A DNA stretch of 9,079 nucleotides from Christensenella sp. UBA1252 (lineage in GTDB: Bacteria > Bacillota > Clostridia > Christensenellales > CAG-1252), in assembly GCA_002308575.1 (NCBI GenBank), contig DBVY01000020.1:1-9079 (forward strand). Reading direction: 5' to 3'. The stretch's first letter is position 1; each line of letters begins with the position of its first letter. Of this stretch, positions 1-6,113 are shown one piece after another. The translations under genes and the position numbers were made by a program. The notes beneath the pieces are model-generated. The model made no database searches. It was not told where the DNA came from and worked only from the letters and a program-made list of their open reading frames with translations.

Positions 1-1730
1 ACGAGCGCGGCGTACACGAGTTCGTAGTTTTCCGGGCGACCGTACTGCAAAAGAGCGCGCTGCTCGCGCTTTTCTTCTCTCGAGCGCGGCACGTAAACGG
101 GCTTCATATCGTCCGGATTCAATCCCGTGTAATACATACAGGTCGATTTCGTGGACGGCGTCGGATAAAAGTCCTGCACCTGCTCGGGGACGGAATGGAT
201 CGAATGGAGATAGACCGCGAGTTCGATCGCGTCGTTCAAGGTTGAACCGGGGTGCGAGGAGATAAAATAGGGAACGAGGTACTGCTCTTTCCCGATCTCC
301 TTGTTGATCTTTTCATACTGTTGTTTGAATTTCAAATAGGTTTCGAAAGGCGGTTTGTTCATATAGGACAAAACCTTTTCGGAACAATGCTCCGGCGCGA
401 CTTTGAGCTGCCCACTGACGTGATGCTCCACGAGCTCTTTGAAAAAGGTTTTATCCTCATCGTACATAATATAGTCGAAACGAACGCCACTGCGAACGAA
501 CACTTTTTTAACGCCTTTGATCGCGCGAAGAGAACGCAACAAATGCAAATATTCGCCGTGATGCACTTTTAAATTCGGGCAATGGGAGTAGCCGATGCAA
601 CGCCTGCCTTTGCAGGCGCCGAGCGTTTTTTGTTTGTCGCAGGCGTCACCGTAAAAATCGGCGGTCGGTCCGCCGACGTCATGAATATACCCTTTAAATT
701 CGGGATCTTTCGTAAAACTTTCCGCTTCTTTGACGATCGAAGCCTCAGATCGGTTTTGCACGCGCCTGCCCTGATGATAGGTCAATGCGCAATAACTGCA
801 TTCGCCGAAACAACCGCGCACCGAACTGATACTGTACTTAACTTCTTTAATCGCGGGAACCCCCTTTTTATAGGAAGGATGATAGGTCCGCATAAAAGGA
901 AGTTCGTAAACGGAGTCCATTTCTTCGGTCGAGAGAGGTTTTTGCGGCGGGTTTTGTATCACATACGCGTCACCGTGCTTTTGAACGAGCATTTCCCCCG
1001 TCACGTAATCGCTGTTTTCGGATTGAAGCTTGAATGCCTTCGCATACTTTTCTTTGCTTTCTTTGACTTCTTCAAACGAAGGACAAAACCTCGCCTTTTC
1101 TTTCAATTGCGCTTGCATCTTTTCAGAAAGTGCGGAAAATTCCGAATGATACGAGGTTCCGCGAACGTCTTTGATCGAAGAAAGCGGCACTCCTTTTTTA
1201 ACGAGGCGCAGTATATCCCATAACGGGCGTTCCCCCATTCCGTACATCAACAGATCGGCGCCCGAAGAAACGAGGATCGATGGCATAACTTCGTCCGCCC
1301 AATAATCGTAATGCGCGAAACGGCGCAAACTCGCTTCGATCCCGCCGATCACGACGGGTACGGTCGGAAACAATCTTTTCAGCGCTTTCGTATAAACCGT
1401 AACGACGCGGTCGGGACGGCGACCGTATTCACCGCCTTCGCTGTAAACGTCCGTCGTCCTGCGGATCTTGGCGACCGTGTAATTATTCACCATACTGTCC
1501 ACGACGCCGCTCGAAACCATAAACCCGATCCTCGGCTCGCCGAAACGCTTATAATCCGCGTCGTTTTGCGGTTGCGCGAGGATCGCGACGGAAAAACCTT
1601 CCCGCTCGATCAATCGCGCGATGATCGCGTGACCGAAAGAGGGATGGTCGACGTACGCGTCGGCGGAAACGATAACGAAATCGGGTTGTTCTCCCTTCAA
1701 TTCTTCTTTCGTAACGGGTAAAAACGGCAT
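1..1730 (-). CDS. ygiQ: YgiQ-family radical SAM protein (C-terminus cut by window edge)
   Basis: Read on the reverse strand, one frame stays open from 1730 to the left edge and gives 576 residues. The N-terminus MPFLPVTKEEL matches the usual start of YgiQ proteins, followed by a long N-terminal domain (GDAYVDHPSFG-like segment near residues 23-33, VIGGIEASLRR near 127-137). The radical SAM cluster motif is CFGECSYC (Cys307, Cys311, Cys314), followed by HQGR. Later family hallmarks are GVRFDYI, QLKVAPEH, PYFISSHPG and QVQDFYPTP. The family binds a 4Fe-4S cluster and S-adenosylmethionine; its physiological reaction is not established. An in-frame ATG at 1748 lies inside the promoter, so I chose ATG 1730, preceded by AGGTGA. 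The gene is monocistronic at its 5' side. Full-length members are usually over 600 residues, so a C-terminal piece is missing only because of the window edge. Identification is firm; substrate unknown. Confidence 0.95.
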   Translation of the reverse strand, partial: MPFLPVTKEELKGEQPDFVIVSADAYVDHPSFGHAIIARLIEREGFSVAILAQPQNDADYKRFGEPRIGFMVSSGVVDSMVNNYTVAKIRRTTDVYSEGGEYGRRPDRVVTVYTKALKRLFPTVPVVIGGIEASLRRFAHYDYWADEVMPSILVSSGADLLMYGMGERPLWDILRLVKKGVPLSSIKDVRGTSYHSEFSALSEKMQAQLKEKARFCPSFEEVKESKEKYAKAFKLQSENSDYVTGEMLVQKHGDAYVIQNPPQKPLSTEEMDSVYELPFMRTYHPSYKKGVPAIKEVKYSISSVRGCFGECSYCALTYHQGRRVQNRSEASIVKEAESFTKDPEFKGYIHDVGGPTADFYGDACDKQKTLGACKGRRCIGYSHCPNLKVHHGEYLHLLRSLRAIKGVKKVFVRSGVRFDYIMYDEDKTFFKELVEHHVSGQLKVAPEHCSEKVLSYMNKPPFETYLKFKQQYEKINKEIGKEQYLVPYFISSHPGSTLNDAIELAVYLHSIHSVPEQVQDFYPTPSTKSTCMYYTGLNPDDMKPVYVPRSREEKREQRALLQYGRPENYELVYAAL

Positions 1731-1746
1731 AGACTCACCTGCATTC

Positions 1747-1775
1747 ATTATAAACGAACGCGAAGAAAGTCGCAA
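1747..1775 (-). promoter_or_regulatory. SigmaA-type promoter of ygiQ with very short leader
   Basis: Reverse-strand TTGCGA (1770-1775), a 17-bp spacer and a perfect TATAAT (1747-1752). The expected start of transcription is about A1740, giving a leader of roughly 10 nt whose first bases are AGGTGA (1735-1740), the Shine-Dalgarno for ATG 1730. The promoter sits just beyond the terminator of the neighbouring operon. Confidence 0.8.
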
Positions 1776-1784
1776 TAATTTCAT

Positions 1785-1810
1785 AAAAAAAAGAGAGCGA
1801 ACTCTCTTTT
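1785..1810 (-). terminator. Intrinsic terminator of the nadD-rsfS operon
   Basis: On the reverse strand AAAAGAGAG, a TTCG tetraloop and CTCTCTTTT form a 9-bp hairpin, followed by four more T (eight T in a row counting the stem). The stem overlaps the TAA stop (1809-1811) of the upstream small gene, so the transcript ends almost at the last codon. Confidence 0.85.
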
Positions 1811-2144
1811 AAGAAACGTAACAGGAAGCGCGGATCTTTTCCAACCGTTTCAATAGATATCGAACATCCGAAGACCTTCCTCTTTTTTCGATCCTACGGA
1901 TCGCGGCGAACGCCAAACTGTCCTCCGTCAGGACGACGGGGCGATCCAGATAAGCGGAAAACTCCTTTGCAAGCTGCAAGAGCCGAGCTTGTTTCTCCTT
2001 TAAACTCGGGTAGGCTTCGGGCACGACGGCGACGATCGCTTCGTTTTCTCCGATATAGACCGCGTAGCTTTTGATCCCCTCGATCTTCGTTCCCGTCGGC
2101 AGGATCGCCGCGAGCGCAAGGGCCGCTCCCAATAACCGCATCAT
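1809..2144 (-). CDS. Small predicted exported protein, possibly YhcN/YlaJ-like
   Basis: This encodes 111 residues. Residues 1-18 (MMRLLGAALALAAILPTG) look like a signal peptide or membrane anchor with no lipobox cysteine. The rest is a single alpha/beta domain: a strand with alternating hydrophobics (YAVYIGENEAIVAVV, about 27-41), a charged helix (about 46-65), a second strand ending in PVVLTED, then a helix with Arg/Lys-rich ends. The order 'exposed strand, AIVAVV, helix, VVLTED, helix' recalls the YhcN/YlaJ sporulation lipoprotein family, but this is a weak fold-level resemblance, not recognition. It is the last gene of the operon, 28 nt after rsfS, and its stop lies in the terminator stem. 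No Shine-Dalgarno precedes ATG 2144 or ATG 2141, so translation may depend on ribosomes finishing rsfS. Function unknown. Confidence 0.65.
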   Translation of the reverse strand: MMRLLGAALALAAILPTGTKIEGIKSYAVYIGENEAIVAVVPEAYPSLKEKQARLLQLAKEFSAYLDRPVVLTEDSLAFAAIRRIEKRGRSSDVRYLLKRLEKIRASCYVS

Positions 2145-2172
2145 ACGGGCAGTATGGGAAAAAGAGTAAAAA

Positions 2173-2529
2173 CTATTCTTCCTCCACGACGGTTACGTTC
2201 GATCCGTCCTCATTCGCCCAAAGCTTTTCGAATTGATAAAGGTCGCGCATACTCGTATGAAAGATATGAACGATCACGCGGCTGTAATCGATCACGATCC
2301 ATCTGCCGTCCTTTAATCCGTCCGCACGCGACGCGAAGATCCCTTCTTCTTCGAGTTTTCCGGTCGTTTCGTCGTACGCCGCCCTGCCGAGGTTCGGATT
2401 TCGCGCGGAACAAACGACGTACGCCTCAGTGACGTCCGTTTTATCTTTCACGTCGATCACGACGATATTTTTGCAATGGTGTTCTTTTAAGAGTTTAACT
2501 ATCTTTTCGATCAATTCTTTCGTTTCCAT
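2173..2529 (-). CDS. rsfS: Ribosome silencing factor RsfS (YbeB/Iojap family)
   Basis: This encodes 118 residues, a normal length for RsfS. Family hallmarks are visible: an N-terminal helix (ELIEKIVKLLKEH), the strand NIVVIDVKDKTDVTEAYVVCSA, the diagnostic block DGRWIVIDYSRVIVHIFH (about residues 74-91) and RDLYQFEKLW close to the end. Known family role: it binds ribosomal protein uL14 on the 50S subunit and blocks joining with 30S, lowering translation in starvation or stationary phase. ATG 2529 is preceded by AAGGAG, about 4 nt away, which fixes the start. The gene lies 39 nt downstream of nadD-yqeK in the same direction, the common arrangement in Bacillota, and it probably shares that gene's promoter. 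Confidence 0.95.
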   Translation of the reverse strand: METKELIEKIVKLLKEHHCKNIVVIDVKDKTDVTEAYVVCSARNPNLGRAAYDETTGKLEEEGIFASRADGLKDGRWIVIDYSRVIVHIFHTSMRDLYQFEKLWANEDGSNVTVVEEE

Positions 2530-2540
2530 CTTTCTCCTTC

Positions 2541-2556
2541 GAACGCGTTTGCGTTC
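2541..2556 (-). other. Small hairpin between nadD-yqeK and rsfS
   Basis: GAACGC, a 4-nt loop and GCGTTC form a perfect 6-bp stem in the 39-nt intercistronic gap. Its 3' arm on the mRNA runs directly into the rsfS Shine-Dalgarno (GAAGGAG). There is no U-run on the reverse strand, so it is not a terminator. It might affect mRNA processing or rsfS translation, or be accidental. Confidence 0.3.
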
Positions 2557-2568
2557 TTTTCGAATCGG

Positions 2569-3672
2569 CTATTTGCAATAATAATTGTAGCACTCTACCG
2601 TTAAATAATAAATGGGTTTTTCCCTTTGAAGCAAAAGTTCGTAACTCCTTTTCAGAGAAAGGACGAACCCTTCGTTTAAATCACGAAAAGCGGCGGCGCG
2701 GATCTCATCCACTCCATCGTACGTTCGATTCGGTTCGACAACGTCCGCAAGATATACGAGTTTTTCGAGATCGCTCATCGCGGCGCGCCCCGTCGTATGA
2801 TATCGGATCGCGGCGATCACGTCTTCATCGGTTACGCCGAAGCCGATCTTCGCCTCTTCCGCACCGTTGAACGCGTGCATAACTTTGGTTCCGACAGCAT
2901 CCTCGGGAACGCCTTTATGGACGATCTCCGAATACTTCATACAATCGTGCAACAAACAAGCGGTAAACGCCTTTTCTTTATCGATATGGTACAGTTCCGC
3001 CATTTTGATCCCCGTTAAGACGACGCCGCACGTATGCTTCCATCTTTTTTCGGGAAGCGAAGATTTTACTTTCTCCGCCATTTTTCTTTTTTCCGAATAC
3101 AGACCTTCTTCTTCGATGATTTCTCTGACGCCGATCGGAAGGTCTTCCGTTTCTTCTCCAAGCTCGATCGCGGCACGAATCAACGAAGAAGAAACGTCTT
3201 TCCCTTTTACGTTCGATAAAATCTCAACGGATCCACCGAGTTCGTTTGTCAAATCCTCGGCAAAAGCGCGCAAAGAGTCGATCTCTTCGTCGCCCCGCGG
3301 AACAACGAAAATCGGGCATACGGCGAGCACCGCTTTCGGCTCGTGCCAAGTTCGAAATGCGAGAAGGCTGTCGCCTCCGATAATAAAGCCTATCTCCCCA
3401 TAGCGTTTTTTCATTTCGGGAAGGATCACGGAAGAATACGCGCGCCCACTGAACGACCATTCCGCATCGCTGATCTCAACGGGCAACCCCCGAAACGCGG
3501 CTTCGATCATTCGTATTCTGGACGAATAGGGAGAAAGCGAATCTTTATGCGGAGAGTTGCCGGACGGCAAAAGGACGATCTTTTCGAAAAGACCGTTTTC
3601 GCAAAGCGACTTAACGATGGAAACGTGTTCTTTGTGCGGAGGATCGAACGCTCCGCCGAAAATGCCTACCAT
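2569..3672 (-). CDS. nadD: NadD-YqeK fusion: nicotinate-nucleotide adenylyltransferase plus HD-domain hydrolase
   Basis: This encodes 367 residues in two domains. Residues 1-188 are NadD (NaMN + ATP to deamido-NAD + PPi, the penultimate step of NAD synthesis): VGIFGGAFDPPH at the N-terminus, GFIIGGDSL, TWHEP, and the C-terminal DVSSSLIR (about 160-166). Residues 198-355 are a YqeK-type HD domain with metal ligands His213, His242-Asp243, His266, His292 and Asp310. YqeK proteins split symmetrical Ap4A to ADP. In many Bacillota these are two adjacent genes; here one frame encodes both without interruption. The nucleotide-binding motif, usually (H/T)xGH, reads HKEH (residues 13-16), with Glu in place of Gly. 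The frame extends to 3708, but that extension covers the promoter and NadD proteins begin at this GIFGG segment, so ATG 3672 is the start. It has no Shine-Dalgarno. First gene of an operon with rsfS. Confidence 0.93.
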   Translation of the reverse strand: MVGIFGGAFDPPHKEHVSIVKSLCENGLFEKIVLLPSGNSPHKDSLSPYSSRIRMIEAAFRGLPVEISDAEWSFSGRAYSSVILPEMKKRYGEIGFIIGGDSLLAFRTWHEPKAVLAVCPIFVVPRGDEEIDSLRAFAEDLTNELGGSVEILSNVKGKDVSSSLIRAAIELGEETEDLPIGVREIIEEEGLYSEKRKMAEKVKSSLPEKRWKHTCGVVLTGIKMAELYHIDKEKAFTACLLHDCMKYSEIVHKGVPEDAVGTKVMHAFNGAEEAKIGFGVTDEDVIAAIRYHTTGRAAMSDLEKLVYLADVVEPNRTYDGVDEIRAAAFRDLNEGFVLSLKRSYELLLQREKPIYYLTVECYNYYCK

Positions 3673-3675
3673 ACG

Positions 3676-3688
3676 TTGTATTATACAA
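3676..3688. promoter_or_regulatory. Operator-like palindrome over the nadD -10 box
   Basis: TTGTAT-T-ATACAA is a perfect 6-bp inverted repeat with one central base, covering the -10 box (3680-3685) and the predicted transcription start. An 8-bp palindrome, CAATATTG (3706-3713), overlaps the -35 box. They could be regulator binding sites, but AT-rich promoters often contain short palindromes and no regulator gene is nearby. Confidence 0.3.
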
Positions 3689-3708
3689 TAAAAAAGCAAT
3701 CTTTTCAA
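3680..3708 (-). promoter_or_regulatory. SigmaA-type promoter of nadD-yqeK, predicted leaderless
   Basis: Reverse-strand TTGAAA (3703-3708), a 17-bp spacer and a perfect TATAAT (3680-3685). Only 7 nt separate the -10 box from ATG 3672, so transcription should start at 3673 or 3672, leaving no room for a leader or Shine-Dalgarno. Confidence 0.82.
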
Positions 3709-3767
3709 TATTGTAACGCGTAAAATTCGACGTTTTGGAAAGAATGAAAACAGGAGATCCTTTTTTT

Positions 3768-4535
3768 ATGGGAAAGCTTTTTGATGCAATCATTTTGGTC
3801 TTACTCGGTGCCTTCGTTTTGTTCCTCGTGTTTTTCCGTATCACGGAATCGTTCGTCTATGCGGCGATCTGCTCCGCGCTGTCCGTCGGAATCATCGTAA
3901 TGTTTTTACGAATCAAAAAGCCGAAAACGCCGAAAGACAAACTCTCGAAAAGAGATTTCATTCGCTCTGTCTTGCTGAACGGAAACGATTTCTTAAAAGC
4001 ACTCGTGGAAACGTCCTTGCGGACGGATTACAACGTTTCATCCGAAAACGACGGCACGTTGATCGAAAAGGACGGGAAAAAGGCGATCCTTTATTACGCC
4101 TACAAATTCGGCGCGCTGTCCGAAGAAGACGTTGCGAAAAGCTATCGGATCGCATCCCGTTTCGGCGCGGAAACGATCTACGCTTTCACAAACCACACCG
4201 AGCGAAAGGCTTTGGCGGTAACGGCTTATATCCCGCAAAGATTCGTCGTGATTGCCGCAGGAACATTATATAAATATCTACTTAAAAGGAATTTGATTCC
4301 GGATAAGGAAAAAAGAGAAAGAAAACGAAAAAAAGCGGGCGTTCTGCTTGGCACCGCTTTAACGGCAAAAAACGCGAAATTTTTTATTTTCGCAGGGTTT
4401 TCGACCGCGCTGATCGCGCTTTTAACGCCCTTCGCCGTTTATTATATTGCGTTCGCTTTTATCAACCTGCTACTCGCCGCCCTATCCCTCGCTTTCAGCG
4501 AAAAAGGAGAAGGAAGAAACGATCTCCTCAGTTAA
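3768..4535 (+). CDS. Four-helix membrane protein with cytosolic core resembling a degenerate nuclease fold
   Basis: This encodes 255 residues and I do not recognise the family. Two hydrophobic helices (about 5-24 and 27-48) are followed by a Lys/Arg-rich linker (KKPKTPKDKLSKR), a soluble core (about 62-172), a very basic segment (KEKRERKRKK) and two more helices (about 203-244). The positive charges suggest the core faces the cytosol. The core has the order helix, DG-LIEKDG turn, strand KAILYYAYK, helix EEDVAKSYRIASRFGAE, strand IYAFTN, strand, helix. That order is reminiscent of Mrr-type PD-(D/E)XK domains, but the E/Q of the (E/Q)xK motif is Ala (AYK), so it is probably not catalytic. This is inference from pattern only. 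ATG 3768 is chosen because AGGAG lies 11 nt upstream; TTG 3735 and ATG 3744 are in frame but lack a well-placed site. It is transcribed divergently from nadD, and its last 8 bp overlap yhbY on the other strand. Confidence 0.75.
   Translation: MGKLFDAIILVLLGAFVLFLVFFRITESFVYAAICSALSVGIIVMFLRIKKPKTPKDKLSKRDFIRSVLLNGNDFLKALVETSLRTDYNVSSENDGTLIEKDGKKAILYYAYKFGALSEEDVAKSYRIASRFGAETIYAFTNHTERKALAVTAYIPQRFVVIAAGTLYKYLLKRNLIPDKEKRERKRKKAGVLLGTALTAKNAKFFIFAGFSTALIALLTPFAVYYIAFAFINLLLAALSLAFSEKGEGRNDLLS
4501..4528 (-). terminator. Possible weak terminator after yhbY, inside the opposing gene
   Basis: On the reverse strand AGGAGA and TCTCCT can pair (6 bp, 12-nt loop) and are followed by four more T. 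The hairpin starts at the yhbY stop codon and lies wholly within the coding end of the plus-strand gene. The long loop makes it a weak candidate, but it is the only terminator-like structure I found at this convergent junction. Confidence 0.35.
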
Positions 4536-4833
4536 AATTTTCGTCGAGAAGGATATGCTTGATCCCTTCTTTGTGAGATACGCGATATAAGACGATCTTG
4601 TTTCCGATCGCCTGAACGGGTTCGGAGGAAGTCTTTTCGGCAACTTCCGCGATCATTCCTTTTGCGCTTTGGTCGGCGGAACGAAGCACGGAGATCTTAA
4701 CAAGCTCGTGATCTTCAAGCGATTCGTTGATCTGGTCGATCACCGTTTCGGTCAAACCGTTTTTTCCGATTTGCACGGTCGTGGGCGTCGTCATGGCGAC
4801 GGAAATCAATTTACTTCTCATTTTACTGTTCAT
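4528..4833 (-). CDS. yhbY: YhbY-family (CRM domain) RNA-binding protein
   Basis: This encodes 101 residues forming one CRS1-YhbY (CRM) domain, the usual size for bacterial YhbY. The opening MNSKMRSKLISVA matches the family's first helix. VQIGKNGL (about 20-27) carries the conserved GxxG RNA-binding loop, and HELVKISVL and VQAIGNKIVLYR are the other conserved blocks. Family knowledge: YhbY associates with pre-50S ribosomal particles. The start ATG 4833 comes 3 nt after the obg stop codon. Its Shine-Dalgarno (GGGAG) is made from the last codons of obg, so the two are very likely translationally coupled. The 3' end overlaps the convergent membrane-protein gene by 8 bp. Being paired with Obg fits a role in large-subunit assembly. 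Confidence 0.93.
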   Translation of the reverse strand: MNSKMRSKLISVAMTTPTTVQIGKNGLTETVIDQINESLEDHELVKISVLRSADQSAKGMIAEVAEKTSSEPVQAIGNKIVLYRVSHKEGIKHILLDENFN

Positions 4834-4836
4834 AGT

Positions 4837-6096
4837 TTACTCCCAATATTCAAATTCGACGTCGCCGACGATGATCGTGTCGCCGTCTTTGGCGCCGAGC
4901 TCTTTGAGGCGCGCAATCACGCCCTTTTCTTTTAATATATTTTGGAAATAGCGGTTACTTTCCACGTCGCTCAAAACGATCTTACGGATCAACATTTCCA
5001 CAAGCCCGCCCGTAACCTCGAAACTTCCGTCGGATAATTTCTCGACGGAGAATTCATCCGGATCGCTCTTCGGATATTCAAAAGGAATGAAATCCATCGG
5101 CGCGGCTTCGGGCACAGTTTCCATTCTCGCGAAGATCGCTTTGATCAATTCGTCGATATTATCATACGAAACCGCAGAGATCAAAATCGGAGAAACTCCC
5201 GTCTTTTCCGTAAATTCCGAAAGTTTTTCTTTTTCCAGCAAAAGATCGGATTTATTTGCAACGCAGATCTCGGGAAGCGAGGAAAGGCGCTCGTTATATT
5301 GCCTTAATTCCTCGCGGATCGCTCTGTAATCGCTTGCGGGATCTCTGCCTTCTATGCCGGAAATATCAACAACGTGGACAAGCAAACGGACGCGCTCCAC
5401 GTGGCGCAGGAAGGTATGACCGAGTCCAAGCCCTTCCGCGGCGCCTTCGATCAAGCCCGGGATATCGGCGATCACGTAACTCTTCTCATACGCTTTTAAG
5501 ACGCCGAGATTCGGGGAAAGCGTCGTAAAATGATAATTCGCAATTTTGGGTTTCGCATTCGTCAACACCGAAAGAAGGGTGGATTTTCCGACGTTCGGAA
5601 AACCGATCAAACCGATATCGGCAATCGTTTTGAGTTCAAGCGTCAACGTCCTTTCGATCGTGACTTCGCCGAGCTCGGCAAAAGAAGGCGTGCGACGCGT
5701 CGGCGTTGCGAAACGAGCGTTTCCTCTGCCGCCTTTTCCGCCTCTCAAAATGACTTTTCGTTCGCCGTCTTTAAACATATCGGCAAGGATCCCGCCCGTT
5801 TCTTTATCTTTTACGATCGTTCCGGTCGGAACTTTGACGATCAGATCCTGCCCGTTCTTTCCAAAACAATTTGCCCCTTCGCCGGGCGCGCCGTTTTCCG
5901 CGCGAAAATGCTTCTTAAACTTAAAATCGATCAAACTCGTAAGCGAAGAATCCGCAACGAAGATGACCGAACCGCCTCTGCCGCCGTCACCACCGTCCGG
6001 ACCACCGCACATCACGTATTTTTCGCGGTGGAAACTGACCTTTCCGTCGCCGCCGTTTCCCGCTTTCGCATAGATATTTACGTAATCCAAAAACAT
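4837..6096 (-). CDS. obg: GTPase Obg/CgtA
   Basis: This encodes 419 residues with three domains. The glycine-rich Obg fold (1-158) contains YVMCGGPDGGDGGRGG and LRGGKGGRGNARF. The G domain (159-330) has G1 GFPNVGKS (165-172), the switch segment FTTLSPNLG, G3 DIPGLIEGA (from Asp211), G4 NKSD (281-284) and G5 SAVS. A C-terminal OCT domain (about 350-419) ends in FEYWE; the OCT domain is typical of Bacillota and some other groups. Known role: a GTPase bound to late 50S assembly intermediates, linking ribosome maturation to growth state and (p)ppGpp. The open frame extends to 6270 inside nth, but Obg proteins begin MFLDYV, so ATG 6096 is the start. A GGAG lies 12 nt upstream in the 17-nt gap after nth. 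Second gene of nth-obg-yhbY. Confidence 0.97.
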   Translation of the reverse strand: MFLDYVNIYAKAGNGGDGKVSFHREKYVMCGGPDGGDGGRGGSVIFVADSSLTSLIDFKFKKHFRAENGAPGEGANCFGKNGQDLIVKVPTGTIVKDKETGGILADMFKDGERKVILRGGKGGRGNARFATPTRRTPSFAELGEVTIERTLTLELKTIADIGLIGFPNVGKSTLLSVLTNAKPKIANYHFTTLSPNLGVLKAYEKSYVIADIPGLIEGAAEGLGLGHTFLRHVERVRLLVHVVDISGIEGRDPASDYRAIREELRQYNERLSSLPEICVANKSDLLLEKEKLSEFTEKTGVSPILISAVSYDNIDELIKAIFARMETVPEAAPMDFIPFEYPKSDPDEFSVEKLSDGSFEVTGGLVEMLIRKIVLSDVESNRYFQNILKEKGVIARLKELGAKDGDTIIVGDVEFEYWE

Positions 6097-6113
6097 AACT
6101 TTCTTACTCTCCG

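Noticed and set aside
601..618. Perfect 7-bp inverted repeat (CGCCTGC, 4-nt loop, GCAGGCG).
   Set aside because: It lies inside the cysteine-rich part of ygiQ, encodes conserved-looking residues and has no U-run, so it is most likely incidental.
582..1223. Plus-strand open frame of about 213 codons.
   Set aside because: It is antisense to the clearly conserved ygiQ frame and its translation has no recognisable domain; a shadow of the real gene.
3673..3708. Upstream start for NadD-YqeK giving 12 extra residues.
   Set aside because: Those codons are the promoter -10 and -35 region, and NadD starts at the GIFGG motif.
3735..3767. TTG 3735 or ATG 3744 as start of the membrane protein.
   Set aside because: Neither has a well-placed Shine-Dalgarno; AGGAG before ATG 3768 fits better and the extra residues lie before the first membrane helix. 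Not fully excluded.
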